A DNA stretch of 64,000 bases from JBMOKU01 sp049324315. GTDB taxonomy: Bacteria; Bacillota; Clostridia; Peptostreptococcales; Thermotaleaceae. Shown here in pieces: positions 42,004 through 51,156 of the stretch. A program made the translations under genes and the position numbers. Positions within the stretch are counted from its first letter, which is position 1. Each line of letters starts with the position of its first letter. The DNA is taken from positions 1 through 64,000 of the forward strand of contig JBMOKU010000032.1 of the NCBI GenBank assembly GCA_049324315.1. Direction: 5' to 3'. The notes under the pieces were generated by a model. The model ran no database searches. It was not told the origin of the DNA and was given only the letters and a program-made list of their open reading frames with translations.

Positions 42004-42140
42004 TCTTTTATCTTTCTATATGGATTTTTCCAGCTTGTTCCTTTATGATTTAAAACGGTGCTTTGTCTGGTCGTCGATAGCTGCGAAGTATTATCTCAAG
42101 TAATTTCTTCAGAATGCCCATCTTTTGTAGTTAATGAAAC

Positions 42141-42167
42141 ACGTTTGAGGCCAAGCCTCATAAGATA
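42141..42167 (+). promoter_or_regulatory. Candidate sigma-K promoter of the multicopper oxidase
   Basis: AC (42141-42142), 16 bp, then CATAAGATA (42159-42167) exactly fits AC-N16-CATA-N3-TA. It lies 60 bp upstream of the start codon. Assignment to sigma-K is by pattern only; the spacer also contains a GAGGC/GCCTC inverted repeat. Confidence 0.5.
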
Positions 42168-42226
42168 TAAGTGAGAGGAGACAATCTACTCTTGCTATGA
42201 TTTTATAAAAAAAGGAGGCAACCGGG

Positions 42227-44470
42227 ATGACAAAGCCATTAGATCCAAAGTGCATCCCCAAATATGTCAATCAATTGTTTATTCCCCCTGTATTTAAGCC
42301 GGTCATTGTAAAAGACCCGATTACGGGTAAAGAGACAAGTCATAACTATACCATCAGCATGACTCAATTTGCGCAGCAGATCCTTCCTCCTAAGTTTCCG
42401 AAGACAGCAGTCTGGGGGTTTGAAGGAAATGTTGAAGATCCTCGTACAGGTGAAATTTCTTGTTTTCGCAGTTCACCTGGGGCTACCTTTAAAGCTGTTC
42501 GAGGAACACCTGTCAATGTACAATGGGTAAATAATATTACTGAACCAAATATGTTTGCAGTCGATCCTACTTTACATTGGGCAAATCCTAACAATATGCC
42601 GGTACCGGATCCACCATTCCTGCCTTTTCCTCCGGGATATCCTTTGGCCCAGAGCCCGGTTCCTTTGGTTGTACACCTGCATGGGGCAGAGGTTAGGTCT
42701 GATTCCGACGGTAATCCGGAAGCTTGGTTTACAGCAGGAGAAGAAAAAAAGGGGCCTGCATTTTTAAAGTCCCGTTATACCTATCCCAATACACAGGAGC
42801 CGACAACCCTTTGGTATCATGATCATGCCCTGGGAACCACACGTCTTGGTGTGTATGCAGGCCTAGCAGGGTTTTATTTAATAGAAGATCCCGATAATAA
42901 AATATCCCCACTACTTCCAAGGGGTCCTTTTGATATTCCTTTAGCCATCCAAGACCGTTCATTCAATGAGGATGGTTCATTATTCTTTCCAAGCAATGGC
43001 GTCAATCCTGCTATTCATCCCTATTGGAGATCCGCATTTATAGGTAATGCGATTATGGTCAACGGCAAGGTATGGCCTAATTTGAACGTAGAGCGCAGGC
43101 AGTATCGGTTTAGGGTTCTTAACGGGTCAAATGCCCGGACCTACAATCTGAAGCTTTCAAATAATCAGCCCTTTATTCAGATCGGTACTGACGGAGGTTT
43201 CCTGCCTTTTCCCGTGACGCTAACAGAACTACTGATTGCGCCGGGAGAACGAGCTGACATCTTGATTGATTTTTCCACATTAAAGCCTGGAGCAACGATT
43301 ATTCTCACGAACAATGCCAATGCTCCTTTTCCAAATGGCAGGCCACCGGATCCGGATACGGTCGGACAAATCATGCAGTTCACTGTACTTGATACACCCG
43401 TAGTACCACCAGCTAAGCTTCCGTCAGAATTGAATAAGATACCTGTACTAATACCGGATGTGCCAAAAAAAATCTTGACCCTAAATGTAGTCGGTACCGC
43501 CGGCGCTCCCACTGAATTACTATTGGATGGGCAGATGTGGGCGGCTCCAACATCAGAATTGCCTATCGTAGGATCAACGGTGGAGTGGGAAATTGTCAAC
43601 CTTACCAATGGTGCACATCCCATCCACATACACTTGATACAGTTCCAAATTGCAAATCTTCAGGACTTTGATACAGCAAAATACCGTGACGCATGGATCA
43701 AGCTTAATGGTGAGCCTCCCCTGCAGCATCCAACCATACCACTGCCTGTAGAGCCGTTCCTAATAGGTAATCCCATTGATCCGCCTTTAAATGAACGGGG
43801 ATGGAAAGATACTGTACTAATGCTCCCTGGAAAAGTTACCAGACTTAAACTTCGCTTTGCACCACAGGATGCAGATCCTGAAAAAGTGAAGCCTGGAGTT
43901 AATTTATTTCCATTTGACCCTACCTTCGGTCCCGGATATGTATGGCATTGTCATATCATAGACCATGAAGACAATGAAATGATGAGACCGCTTAAAGTTA
44001 TATCTTGTCCTCTTCCTGTAGCGAATCCTCAGACTTGCTGCCAGGTTATGGTGGAGGGGAGTACCCAGTTGGTCCCGCCTGCCCTAAAGGATGCGCCTAT
44101 TGTTCATCAGAATGCTGTCCATGCGGAAATTGAAAAGGTGTGCCCTGAAAATGTTATTATCAGCGGTTTTATCCGTAGGACGATCACCTATATTGCAGTC
44201 TTGGACAGTGGTATTGAACAGGAAAAAGAAATCGTGGATGATATTCCCTTCCAGTGTGTAATTGACCGGGAAGATGCTAATGAAGGTGATGAATTTACGA
44301 TCACAGGTGCAGCCCTATTATGTGAAGTTTTTGCTCATACCAAAAATTTTGGGACACATCCTCTTACAGATAAGCCGTTAGCTTATAAATTTGTGGAAAA
44401 GGATATCGTAAAAGTTTGCATTAGAAAAGGCTGCAGGGTAGCACCCCCAGAACATCACCAACATCAATAA
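42227..44470 (+). CDS. CotA-like multicopper oxidase with C-terminal SPOCS-like domain
   Basis: A laccase-type copper oxidase. The four copper motifs are HLHGA (150-154), WYHDHALG (196-203), HPIHIH (464-469) and HCHIIDHEDNEMM (574-586), so all type 1/2/3 centres can form. No signal peptide: the protein starts in the cytosol, as expected for spore-coat CotA. Beyond the oxidase, residues about 630-735 (EIEKVCPENVIISGFIRRTI, DIPFQCVIDRED) resemble a SPOCS/DUF3794 domain of spore-coat proteins, then a Pro/His tail EHHQHQ. 747 residues, about 150-200 longer than usual. AAAGGAGG precedes the ATG. Confidence 0.85.
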   Translation: MTKPLDPKCIPKYVNQLFIPPVFKPVIVKDPITGKETSHNYTISMTQFAQQILPPKFPKTAVWGFEGNVEDPRTGEISCFRSSPGATFKAVRGTPVNVQWVNNITEPNMFAVDPTLHWANPNNMPVPDPPFLPFPPGYPLAQSPVPLVVHLHGAEVRSDSDGNPEAWFTAGEEKKGPAFLKSRYTYPNTQEPTTLWYHDHALGTTRLGVYAGLAGFYLIEDPDNKISPLLPRGPFDIPLAIQDRSFNEDGSLFFPSNGVNPAIHPYWRSAFIGNAIMVNGKVWPNLNVERRQYRFRVLNGSNARTYNLKLSNNQPFIQIGTDGGFLPFPVTLTELLIAPGERADILIDFSTLKPGATIILTNNANAPFPNGRPPDPDTVGQIMQFTVLDTPVVPPAKLPSELNKIPVLIPDVPKKILTLNVVGTAGAPTELLLDGQMWAAPTSELPIVGSTVEWEIVNLTNGAHPIHIHLIQFQIANLQDFDTAKYRDAWIKLNGEPPLQHPTIPLPVEPFLIGNPIDPPLNERGWKDTVLMLPGKVTRLKLRFAPQDADPEKVKPGVNLFPFDPTFGPGYVWHCHIIDHEDNEMMRPLKVISCPLPVANPQTCCQVMVEGSTQLVPPALKDAPIVHQNAVHAEIEKVCPENVIISGFIRRTITYIAVLDSGIEQEKEIVDDIPFQCVIDREDANEGDEFTITGAALLCEVFAHTKNFGTHPLTDKPLAYKFVEKDIVKVCIRKGCRVAPPEHHQHQ

Positions 44471-44564
44471 ACCCTTAATCTGCAAATTCGATGGTTTCCA
44501 TCGCTAGGCGCAGACCAATGCCGCAGATATTTCAGTCGTGCGCTATACCGTTTCAACGTCAAGA

Positions 44565-44613
44565 CAAAAAACAACTCCTCTTTGGCAAAACGAATGCCAA
44601 GGAGGAGTTGTTT
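44565..44613. terminator. Bidirectional terminator between two oxidase genes
   Basis: AACAACTCCTC pairs with GAGGAGTTGTT, with a second inner pairing TTGGC/GCCAA, A-rich and T-rich on the two sides. It serves the convergent multicopper oxidase and FAD oxidase genes. Confidence 0.8.
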
Positions 44614-44673
44614 CTCATTACTGGGTCTTAGGTGTCGTACTTATACAGCGAGTCAAGCTCCGTCACTGTTTGC

Positions 44674-46005
44674 TCAGCACCAATAAGGCCTGATACTTTG
44701 AGGGAAATTGAACACATTGCATGGGTCATATTCTTCCTTGATGCTTCGCAAGCGTTCCACATACTCACCATAATAAGCCCTTTCATAATCTCTCAATTTG
44801 CTATACGGAAAGTTTACATAAGAACCGGTAGTAAGATGCTTTATATAATCGAAGCCTTTTGCCACCCATTCCTTATGAATAGGTGCTTCCGCATCCTCTT
44901 CCCAGGTTGACGAGACTGCCATAATATAGTTTGCCTGTCTATAGAAAAACGCAGTTTTATCCACAGCCACGGCTTTTACGGCTCCGCCCAGAGAATAGAC
45001 TTTAAAGTATGAATTGTCCTCGGTAGGAGCTTCATCCAAAATGCTTATTATAGTACATAATTCATCCTGGGATAGATCCTTATATACAAACCTACCTGTG
45101 TCTTTAAATTTTTCAGATTTCGGATATATTTCTCCTACGGCATTTACGGCATCTATAAAATCAACATACTCAATTCTTTCAAAGGTTATATCCGGTATAT
45201 CCAGTATCGGTTTTAATATTATCTCTGCTTCCTCAGGTTCTCCATAGAAGAAAGCATTCAGAAAAGCCCCTTGATTATATATTCCACCGAATGCACTGAT
45301 CCTTCTGTCCAAGTTTTTCAGCCATTCCTGCCATACACTTAGGAATCTGAATCTGGCCGGTTTATTCTTGTCCCATCTCAGTTGAATAAGGGTTATTTGG
45401 TCCACCTTCTTTTTCAATCTGAACTTGTACCAAGTAACAACGCCAAAGTTTCCTCCCCCTGCTCCTCTCAAGGCCCAAAACAGATCTGGATTACAACGTT
45501 TGTTTGCTATCAATACATTACCTTCGGCATCAACCATTTCTGCTTCAATCAAGCTGTCAGTTGTTAGCCCCAGATAACGGGCAGATAAACCGATACCGCC
45601 GCCCAAAACCAGGCCTGAAATAGCTACTGTCGGACAAGTACCTCCCGGAAAAGCATATCCATGTTCGTACAGTACTTCATATAATTTTCTTAGCCTGGTT
45701 CCGGCTTGTACTTTTACAATATCCTTTGTAGTATCGACTTCCACCTTACTCATAAGTGTCGTGTCAATGACCAACTTGCCTGTACCGGTGGAATATCCTT
45801 CATAGTTATGCCCGCCCGAGCGGATGCGGGGCTCTATACGGTTTTTCCTTGACCATCGGATGGCATTGGCTACATCCTCATTGTCCCTGCAGTATACGAT
45901 GGCTATCGGGTATTCATTGATAGCTCTGTTATACTCCTGTCTGGCTTTTTCATAACCGGGATCAAACGGTCTTATCACTTTACCTGTTAAACCTTCGAAT
46001 CCCAT
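44674..46005 (-). CDS. FAD-linked oxidase, berberine-bridge-enzyme type
   Basis: A vanillyl-alcohol-oxidase-fold flavoprotein of the BBE subgroup. The FAD domain carries RSGGHNYEGYSTGTG (His for covalent FAD) and GGTCPTVAISGLVLGGGIGL (Cys for the second covalent bond); the C-terminal BBE signature YDPCNVFNFPQSI is intact. 443 residues, no signal peptide. GAAGGAAGGTGAGTTT precedes the ATG. It oxidises an alcohol, sugar or polyphenol-like compound with O2 as acceptor in known members. It is convergent with the multicopper oxidase, and its promoter candidate is also sigma-K-like, so a spore-coat role is plausible. Confidence 0.88.
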   Translation of the reverse strand: MGFEGLTGKVIRPFDPGYEKARQEYNRAINEYPIAIVYCRDNEDVANAIRWSRKNRIEPRIRSGGHNYEGYSTGTGKLVIDTTLMSKVEVDTTKDIVKVQAGTRLRKLYEVLYEHGYAFPGGTCPTVAISGLVLGGGIGLSARYLGLTTDSLIEAEMVDAEGNVLIANKRCNPDLFWALRGAGGGNFGVVTWYKFRLKKKVDQITLIQLRWDKNKPARFRFLSVWQEWLKNLDRRISAFGGIYNQGAFLNAFFYGEPEEAEIILKPILDIPDITFERIEYVDFIDAVNAVGEIYPKSEKFKDTGRFVYKDLSQDELCTIISILDEAPTEDNSYFKVYSLGGAVKAVAVDKTAFFYRQANYIMAVSSTWEEDAEAPIHKEWVAKGFDYIKHLTTGSYVNFPYSKLRDYERAYYGEYVERLRSIKEEYDPCNVFNFPQSIRPYWC

Positions 46006-46038
46006 AAACTCACCTTCCTTCAGGGTTGTCCCCTACGA

Positions 46039-46066
46039 TATCATATGTCTATTAAAACTACATCGT
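46039..46066 (-). promoter_or_regulatory. Candidate sigma-K promoter of the FAD oxidase
   Basis: On the minus strand, AC (46065-46066), 17 bp, then CATATGATA (46039-46047) fits the sigma-K pattern, 34 bp upstream of the start codon. Only the pattern supports this. Confidence 0.45.
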
Positions 46067-46184
46067 TACATGGTTCCGTCCTCATAAGCATAAAAATTCG
46101 GATAAGCCATAAAGATATATCCCCCAATCTGCTCTTCCCCTTTTTCACTTTTCAATCCGTTACTGGATTACTTGACAAAAAGAA

Positions 46185-46224
46185 ACACCATGCATTCCAC
46201 GTTATAACATGGAATGCATGGTGT
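46185..46224 (-). terminator. Terminator of the 46.3-46.7 kb genes
   Basis: ACACCATGCATTCCA pairs perfectly with TGGAATGCATGGTGT (15-bp stem), followed by TTTCTTTTT on the minus strand. Confidence 0.9.
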
Positions 46225-46269
46225 GATTTCTGTAAGGCAAACGAAACCTCAACCTTATCTCTTTCGATA

Positions 46270-46608
46270 TTATTGCCAATAGTTCAATTTAACAATGGTC
46301 TTTAAAATCTTAGCCCCTTCTTCCTGTTCTTCTTCTGTCAAGATTTGTTCCGTTTTTTCAGGAACGATTCCTAAACATTCTAGCTCATATAGTAAAACTT
46401 TCAGTCTATGGTACTCATCGATGTTGTTTTTAATATAACTTAATAAATTGCATATCTTTAAATATTTTTCACTATACTGCCGGGCATGTTCTTCATATTT
46501 TCCCGGATCACACAAAATATCCATATATTCAACATACGTATATCTTATATCTGTTTTTTCAAATGAGTTCATAACATTGGGATAACTTTCAACAAATATC
46601 CTATACAT
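46270..46608 (-). CDS. Conserved-looking hypothetical protein
   Basis: 112 residues, acidic and mostly helical (KYEEHARQYSEKYLKICNLL, LLYELECLGIVPEKTEQIL). No signal peptide, no recognised motif. Its ATG overlaps the stop of a small upstream ORF by 8 bases, so the two could be translated together, or be two parts of a frameshifted gene. A strong terminator follows. Function unknown. Confidence 0.6.
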   Translation of the reverse strand: MYRIFVESYPNVMNSFEKTDIRYTYVEYMDILCDPGKYEEHARQYSEKYLKICNLLSYIKNNIDEYHRLKVLLYELECLGIVPEKTEQILTEEEQEEGAKILKTIVKLNYWQ

Positions 46609-46744
46609 GAAATGTATCCCTCATTTCTTTATAATTTTTAATGACCTTGACGTTCAACCCCTCATAAGCTTTATGGTATAGGCTGTCCATGATTAAATTA
46701 TATACATAACAAAAGATGATGGCGAGGAATCTTTCGTGATCCAT
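46601..46744 (-). CDS. Small ORF overlapping the next gene (possible split gene)
   Basis: 47 residues, MDHERFLAIIFCYVYNLIMD then SLYHKAYEGLNVKVIKNYKE and MRDTFHV. The composition looks coding, and its stop overlaps the start of the 46270-46608 gene. No clear ribosome site is present. It could be the N-terminal part of the next gene, broken by a frameshift near 46605, or a separate small protein. Confidence 0.4.
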   Translation of the reverse strand: MDHERFLAIIFCYVYNLIMDSLYHKAYEGLNVKVIKNYKEMRDTFHV

Positions 46745-46852
46745 ATTGATTGCAATGATAATTCCAAATCATCACTTCTAACCTTATTCATAGAGTTACT
46801 AGAACATTTTGCCCCATCTTCCCACTCCAGCAAATTGTCCACGCAAAAAATT

Positions 46853-47362
46853 TTAATATCTTTTTCTCCTTTTAAAACGGTATATTTTTTTCAATCTTTC
46901 AAACATCTCAAAAACAACCGGACATATCATTGCAGAGTCAAGGATGCTATACAAGCTAAACAGTCTTTCTGGTTTGTCTGTAAACGGGTAGTCTTTGCAG
47001 CTGGCAGGCTTGCATGCCTCAATTTGACACTCACCATCTGCACCTAGGAAACAGCACGGTTTTATATTTATCTCATATCCATCAACAGTTGTTTCTATAT
47101 GCTGATCTATAAAGTCCTTTTCCGTCATCTTAAGAAAGGTTGCAACTGGCTCTATCTCATCCTCCTCAAAGCTGGCTGAATAAGCTTTACAGCAATTTCT
47201 ACATTTACTACAATCGTAACTGGAAAATAGCTCATTGTGTAATTCCAAAAACTGCTCATCTAATTCATCTACATCTGCATGGTTCTTTAAATATACTCGA
47301 AAAGAGTAATTCTCATTTTCTACTTTTTGAAAAGCTTCTTTTACTTTTGATGGCTCTATCAC
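46853..47362 (-). CDS. YkgJ-family zinc/iron cysteine-cluster protein
   Basis: Cytosolic protein with the CxxCxxCC cluster typical of YkgJ/Fli-B-type proteins (CSKCRNCCKAYSASFEEDEI), followed by further cysteines in PCCFLGADGECQIEACKPAS and CKDYPF. These probably bind zinc or an Fe-S cluster; some relatives help lysine N-methylation of flagellin or protein maturation. GTG at 47362 with AAGGGGGA 7 bp upstream is the likely start, leaving about 169 residues. The basic tail RFKRRKRY ends the protein. No functional neighbours. Confidence 0.75.
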   Translation of the reverse strand: MIEPSKVKEAFQKVENENYSFRVYLKNHADVDELDEQFLELHNELFSSYDCSKCRNCCKAYSASFEEDEIEPVATFLKMTEKDFIDQHIETTVDGYEINIKPCCFLGADGECQIEACKPASCKDYPFTDKPERLFSLYSILDSAMICPVVFEMFERLKKIYRFKRRKRY

Positions 47363-47466
47363 GTTTGCTTCCCCCTTACTTATGTAATAATCCATGAATT
47401 GCAAAGAATTTACAATAGTATGTATGCTCCGAGGATCTTGCTTCTAGCTTCCTCCACAAAATTGCC

Positions 47467-47925
47467 CTATTTGCACACATCTACCCATTTTCCATCCGTA
47501 ATTTCCTGTAAGTAATCTGGAGATATTTTCACAGCTGAGTTTTTCGATCCTGCAGCGGGATAAACATATTCGAAGCTTTTTAGAGAAATATCCAGATATA
47601 TATTCAAAGGATTATTCAGTCCAAATGGGCATACACCACCCACAGGATGTCCAGTCACCGCCAATACTTCTTCCGGGCTTAACATTTTTACCTTTGTTTC
47701 AAAGGTATCTTTGAATTTTCTGTTATCGATCCTGCTATCGCCCTTGGTAATCACCAAAATATTTTCATCCTTTAATCGAAAGGCCATGGTCTTAGCAATC
47801 AGCGCCGGCTCAACCCCCACCGCCTTTGCTGCAAGTTCAACAGTAGCTGTACTCTCGTCAAATTCAATGACTTCTAGATCCAATTCCTTTTCGATAAAAA
47901 ATTTCTTTACACTCTCCAAACTCAT
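47467..47925 (-). CDS. YbaK/ProX-family aminoacyl-tRNA deacylase
   Basis: 152 residues with the YbaK/ProX editing-domain pattern: VELAAKAVGVEPALIAKTMA, the conserved Lys in VITKGDSRID, and GHPVGGVCPFG near the active site. Such proteins remove mischarged amino acids (for example Cys from tRNA-Pro). Length is usual. Monocistronic, downstream of nothing obvious; start ATG with a weak AAAGGGGTTGTAACC site. The particular tRNA substrate is not determined. Confidence 0.85.
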   Translation of the reverse strand: MSLESVKKFFIEKELDLEVIEFDESTATVELAAKAVGVEPALIAKTMAFRLKDENILVITKGDSRIDNRKFKDTFETKVKMLSPEEVLAVTGHPVGGVCPFGLNNPLNIYLDISLKSFEYVYPAAGSKNSAVKISPDYLQEITDGKWVDVCK

Positions 47926-47992
47926 GGTTACAACCCCTTTTCTACCGTAAGATGATTCTGTACCTATTATTATATATCAATCTCTATGAGAA

Positions 47993-48035
47993 AACACCCT
48001 GAATCCTCACATTACAGGATCTAGGGTGTTTTTCT
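47993..48035 (-). terminator. Terminator of the phosphotriesterase-like gene
   Basis: AACACCCTAGATCCT pairs with AGGATTCAGGGTGTT on the minus strand, T-rich beyond. Confidence 0.8.
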
Positions 48036-48066
48036 TGATTCTATCAAGTTCTATGATGACTTCCCA

Positions 48067-48999
48067 TTAAAAATCATAAAACTCCGCAGGATTTTTACTG
48101 ATGATCCTCTCCAGGGTATCCGCAGAAATATCATTCGCTATACAATATGGGATGAAATCAGTAAAAAACGATGCACAGGGATGATCCTCACCATGAGCGA
48201 TGCTTTCATCATAAAGTTCATAATCTTGAGAAAGTAAAATTCGATTTTCAACCCCCCCTGTTATTGCCTCTTTGATAAAATTCATATTTTTCTCATAGGC
48301 ATTTTTCTTAATCATGTCCAAGCCTAGCCACATCCCCAGTTTTAGAGCGCGATTTATCACTTCATCATTTTTATCGTTAAGGGTATGAGACCAAAGAAAT
48401 TTTCCAAAGTCAGCCTCTTCCCTTTCAAGTAAATCCATAACTTCTTCCGCCATGGCTGCTTCAAGAATATGACAATGAATAGGAATTCCGGTCTTTTTAT
48501 TTGTCATCACCGCAGCCCGAAGCATTTCTCTGTCCACATCGGACAATTTCCCTTTATTAAGAAGCAATTTTATATGCCCAGGCTTGACCGTAACACCATC
48601 AATGGTATCCAGTCCTGATTCAAAATCTTTAATCCACTGTGCAGCCAGTTGTTCAGCATACTTTTCACTGTGAATCCTATAAACATACTTAGGCAAATGA
48701 GGCCCGGTACAGGGAATGATATTCATATTAGAAGCTAGAGAGAGTTTTCTTAAGAGCTTAATATCCTGTCCTCCAATGGGAGGCGAAGCTTCTACCATGG
48801 TTCTACAGCCGGAAGCATATAGTTTTTGTAAAACCGGCAGTAATGCTTGAAAGGCTTCTTCAATTTTTGCATCATCGTACTTTTTGTCAAAGTAAAGTTG
48901 ATTAGCATAATTTTCATCAGTCTCCCATTTAAAATGTTCGTGGCATAAAGCAGCTTGCATTTCCTCTTTAGCTATCGGGCCATTTACTGTATAGATCAT
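48067..48999 (-). CDS. Phosphotriesterase-family amidohydrolase
   Basis: TIM-barrel metal hydrolase. The metal-ligand set is visible: HEHFK (first His pair), VKPGHIKLLLNKG (candidate bridging Lys), IHCHILE, LWSHTLND and the catalytic Asp in LLSQDYE. 310 residues, usual for phosphotriesterase-like lactonases. Known relatives open lactones or hydrolyse phosphotriesters; the real substrate is not known. It is monocistronic with its own terminator. A hairpin of unclear role lies just upstream (49045-49074). Confidence 0.85.
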   Translation of the reverse strand: MIYTVNGPIAKEEMQAALCHEHFKWETDENYANQLYFDKKYDDAKIEEAFQALLPVLQKLYASGCRTMVEASPPIGGQDIKLLRKLSLASNMNIIPCTGPHLPKYVYRIHSEKYAEQLAAQWIKDFESGLDTIDGVTVKPGHIKLLLNKGKLSDVDREMLRAAVMTNKKTGIPIHCHILEAAMAEEVMDLLEREEADFGKFLWSHTLNDKNDEVINRALKLGMWLGLDMIKKNAYEKNMNFIKEAITGGVENRILLSQDYELYDESIAHGEDHPCASFFTDFIPYCIANDISADTLERIISKNPAEFYDF

Positions 49000-49044
49000 A
49001 TTGACACTTCCTTTTCTTTATTTATCTATGGGTATTCTAACAAA

Positions 49045-49074
49045 GAAACGCTGACATAAACCTGTCAGCGTTTC
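49045..49074. other. Hairpin upstream of phosphotriesterase-like gene
   Basis: GAAACGCTGACA (49045-49056) pairs with TGTCAGCGTTTC (49063-49074). On the minus strand it is followed by TTTG. It may be a terminator or a 5' leader structure. The rest of the 370-bp gap to 49370 shows nothing I can identify beyond AT-rich promoter-like sequence. Confidence 0.5.
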
Positions 49075-49370
49075 CAAAAATATTTTTAAGATAAATCTGC
49101 TCTATTGAGAACCTATGATCACCTACAGCAATTAAAATATGATTTTCAGTGTAACAAACTCAAACTAACACAGAAGGTATAAATTTTTATGATAGTGATC
49201 ACTTCCCTTTCATAGATAGTGGTTCTAATCTACCTATCCTTATCCAATTTGTATTATGATTATCTATCAAGTTTATTCAGCCCATAATTTTTTTCTATTT
49301 GAATTATTGCCTATTATTAAATATATTATATGTGAATTATTGTATATATAAGATTTGGAGGTGCTCTTAA

Positions 49371-49844
49371 ATGGAAAAGAATTTAACAATTGAATCTGTT
49401 CGTAAAAAAGCAGAAGGGTATTTTGAGAGAGGGGAATTTTTCTGTTCTGAAGCTGTTGTTCATACAATTAACGAGTTGCTTAACTGGCCATTTCCTGAAG
49501 AGGTTGTCAAATTGGCTTCTGCTTTTCCAATCGGGTTAGGTAAATCCGGCTGTCTCTGTGGAGCTGTCAGCGGTGGTGCTGCAGCGTTGGGTATGGCTTA
49601 TGGAAGAAAACACGGCGAACCCATGAACGAAAAAATGTTTCCTATTGCTGCTGCCTTACACGATCATATAAAAGATGTCTATAAAAGTACATGCTGTCGT
49701 GTTCTTGTAAAAAACTATGAATTTGCCAGCCCTGAAAGAAAAGCCCATTGTGTTCAAATAACCGGCGAAGTAGCTGCATGGATTGCTGAGAGATTGCTTG
49801 AAGACCCGGATATTGCAGAAAAAATAGAAATGGCAAGAAAATAA
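49371..49844 (+). CDS. C_GCAxxG_C_C-family redox/metal protein
   Basis: 157 residues. Conserved cysteines: Cys in FFCSEAVVH, the signature GCLCGAVSGGAAALG and the later CC in STCCRVLVK and CVQITG. The family is a set of small clostridial and archaeal proteins of unclear function, often next to transporters; a metal or redox role is assumed. GGAGGTGCTCTTAA precedes the ATG. It is 82 bp upstream of a TDT-type transporter on the same strand, a recurrent pairing in clostridia by memory. Confidence 0.85.
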   Translation: MEKNLTIESVRKKAEGYFERGEFFCSEAVVHTINELLNWPFPEEVVKLASAFPIGLGKSGCLCGAVSGGAAALGMAYGRKHGEPMNEKMFPIAAALHDHIKDVYKSTCCRVLVKNYEFASPERKAHCVQITGEVAAWIAERLLEDPDIAEKIEMARK

Positions 49845-49926
49845 TAGCTGGTTTCATTACTTATAGGTATATTAGGATATATGGATTTAATCACTTAAAA
49901 TCTTGATAGATAATAAGGAGTCAACC

Positions 49927-50892
49927 ATGAATAATATGATTAAAAAAATACCAGTTCCTATGGCTGGGTTAATACTGGCTCTTGCCGCAACAGGCAACCT
50001 GTTATTATCCTATGGGAGCATCTTTAGAAATTCCTTTGGAATTGTATCTGCTATTTTCCTTATTCTACTTACGATCAAATTAGTTTCTATGCCAAAATCA
50101 TTGGGTGAAGGTTTTGAAAATCCTGTTATAGCCAGCGTTATGCCTACATTTTCCATGGGGTTGATGCTTTTATCCACTTATCTTAAGCCTTATTTGCCTT
50201 CCGGTGCTTATGTAGTATGGATTCTTGGCTTAGTCATTCATGTTTTTTTGTTAATGTACTTCACACAAAAATACATTTTCAACTTTAATATAAAAAAAGT
50301 TTTTCCAAGCTATTTTATCGTTTATGTTGGAATTGTCTGCGGAAGTGTAACGGCACCGGCCTTCGGTTTAGCTGGTCTGGGGCAGTCCATTTTCTGGTTC
50401 GGCTTTGTTTCCTATTTGATTTTGCTGCCTTTCGTATTCTATAGAGTTTTAAAAGTAAAAGAAATACCCGAACCGTCTATGCCAACAATTGCTATCTTTG
50501 CAGCCCCTGCCAGTCTGTGCTTAGCCGGATATTTAAACGCTTTCCAAGACAAAAATACAATAATGATTGGATTTTTAGGTATTCTGTCATTGATCATGTT
50601 TATTTTTGTAATGACACAGATGCCTAAAATGCTAAAATTGAAATTTTATCCCAGCTATTCAGCCTTTACATTTCCCTTTGTCATTACCGGCATTGCCATG
50701 AAGGGTACAAATGCATTTTTGACGAAAGCCGGATATGAAATATCCCCATTAGGATATTTCATAAAGTTTCTTGAAGCGTGGTCAGTAATCATGGTTCTTT
50801 ATGTGTCCGTAAAATACATACTTTTTATTACTGCAGATCCCAAAGACAGCATTAGTAGTCAAAAACAAGTGCAAGTAGGTTCAATCACTTGA
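49927..50892 (+). CDS. TDT/SLAC1-family anion or dicarboxylate transporter
   Basis: Ten-helix protein of the TehA/SLAC1 fold. Start ATG at 49927 follows AAGGAGTCAACC. Hydrophobic helices alternate, with the family core GSVTAPAFGLAGLGQSIFWF and FAAPASLCLAGYL, and a conserved Phe-rich pore helix. Bacterial relatives export or import C4-dicarboxylates, sulfite or anions. It follows the C_GCAxxG_C_C gene and may be co-transcribed with it. Substrate unknown. Confidence 0.85.
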   Translation: MNNMIKKIPVPMAGLILALAATGNLLLSYGSIFRNSFGIVSAIFLILLTIKLVSMPKSLGEGFENPVIASVMPTFSMGLMLLSTYLKPYLPSGAYVVWILGLVIHVFLLMYFTQKYIFNFNIKKVFPSYFIVYVGIVCGSVTAPAFGLAGLGQSIFWFGFVSYLILLPFVFYRVLKVKEIPEPSMPTIAIFAAPASLCLAGYLNAFQDKNTIMIGFLGILSLIMFIFVMTQMPKMLKLKFYPSYSAFTFPFVITGIAMKGTNAFLTKAGYEISPLGYFIKFLEAWSVIMVLYVSVKYILFITADPKDSISSQKQVQVGSIT

Positions 50893-50907
50893 TCTCTTGA
50901 TTGAAGC

Positions 50908-50973
50908 ATGGGGGCAGGTCCACTATCTTGTTTTTTTGATTGATAACCAATCAGACGATGCACCTGTCCCCAT
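50908..50973. repeat. Long inverted repeat after the transporter gene
   Basis: ATGGGGGCAGGT (50908-50919) pairs with ACCTGTCCCCAT (50962-50973) with one mismatch, enclosing about 42 bp with a T7 run. It may be a terminator or a small mobile-repeat remnant. Confidence 0.55.
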
Positions 50974-50992
50974 TTCTGTTTGCGGTGTTTTG

Positions 50993-51073
50993 CTATATGA
51001 CCTCAATCAGCAAAATCTTTTCTTCAAAAGCGCCTCTTTCAGCTCTCTCTTTCTCCTGAATCGTACTAATTCT
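50993..51073 (-). pseudogene. Remnant of a MazG-like gene (last about 25 codons)
   Basis: The minus-strand frame reads IQEKERAERGAFEEKILLIE before its stop, aligning with the C termini of the MazG-like genes at 52701-53009 and 56131-56439 (IQ-x-K/R-KR-x-ERGGFEK). The rest of the gene is gone. It is a third, decayed copy. Confidence 0.7.
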
Positions 51074-51156
51074 AAACGATCATCATTATAGACCTTGACT
51101 TAGTTTAGCAACGGAGAAATTTAAATTGCACTTAATTCTCTTCATTTCACCTCTAC

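Noticed and set aside
46736..47047. 103-codon plus-strand frame
   Set aside because: It is antisense to the YkgJ-type gene and the small ORF; composition and lack of ribosome site suggest a shadow frame.
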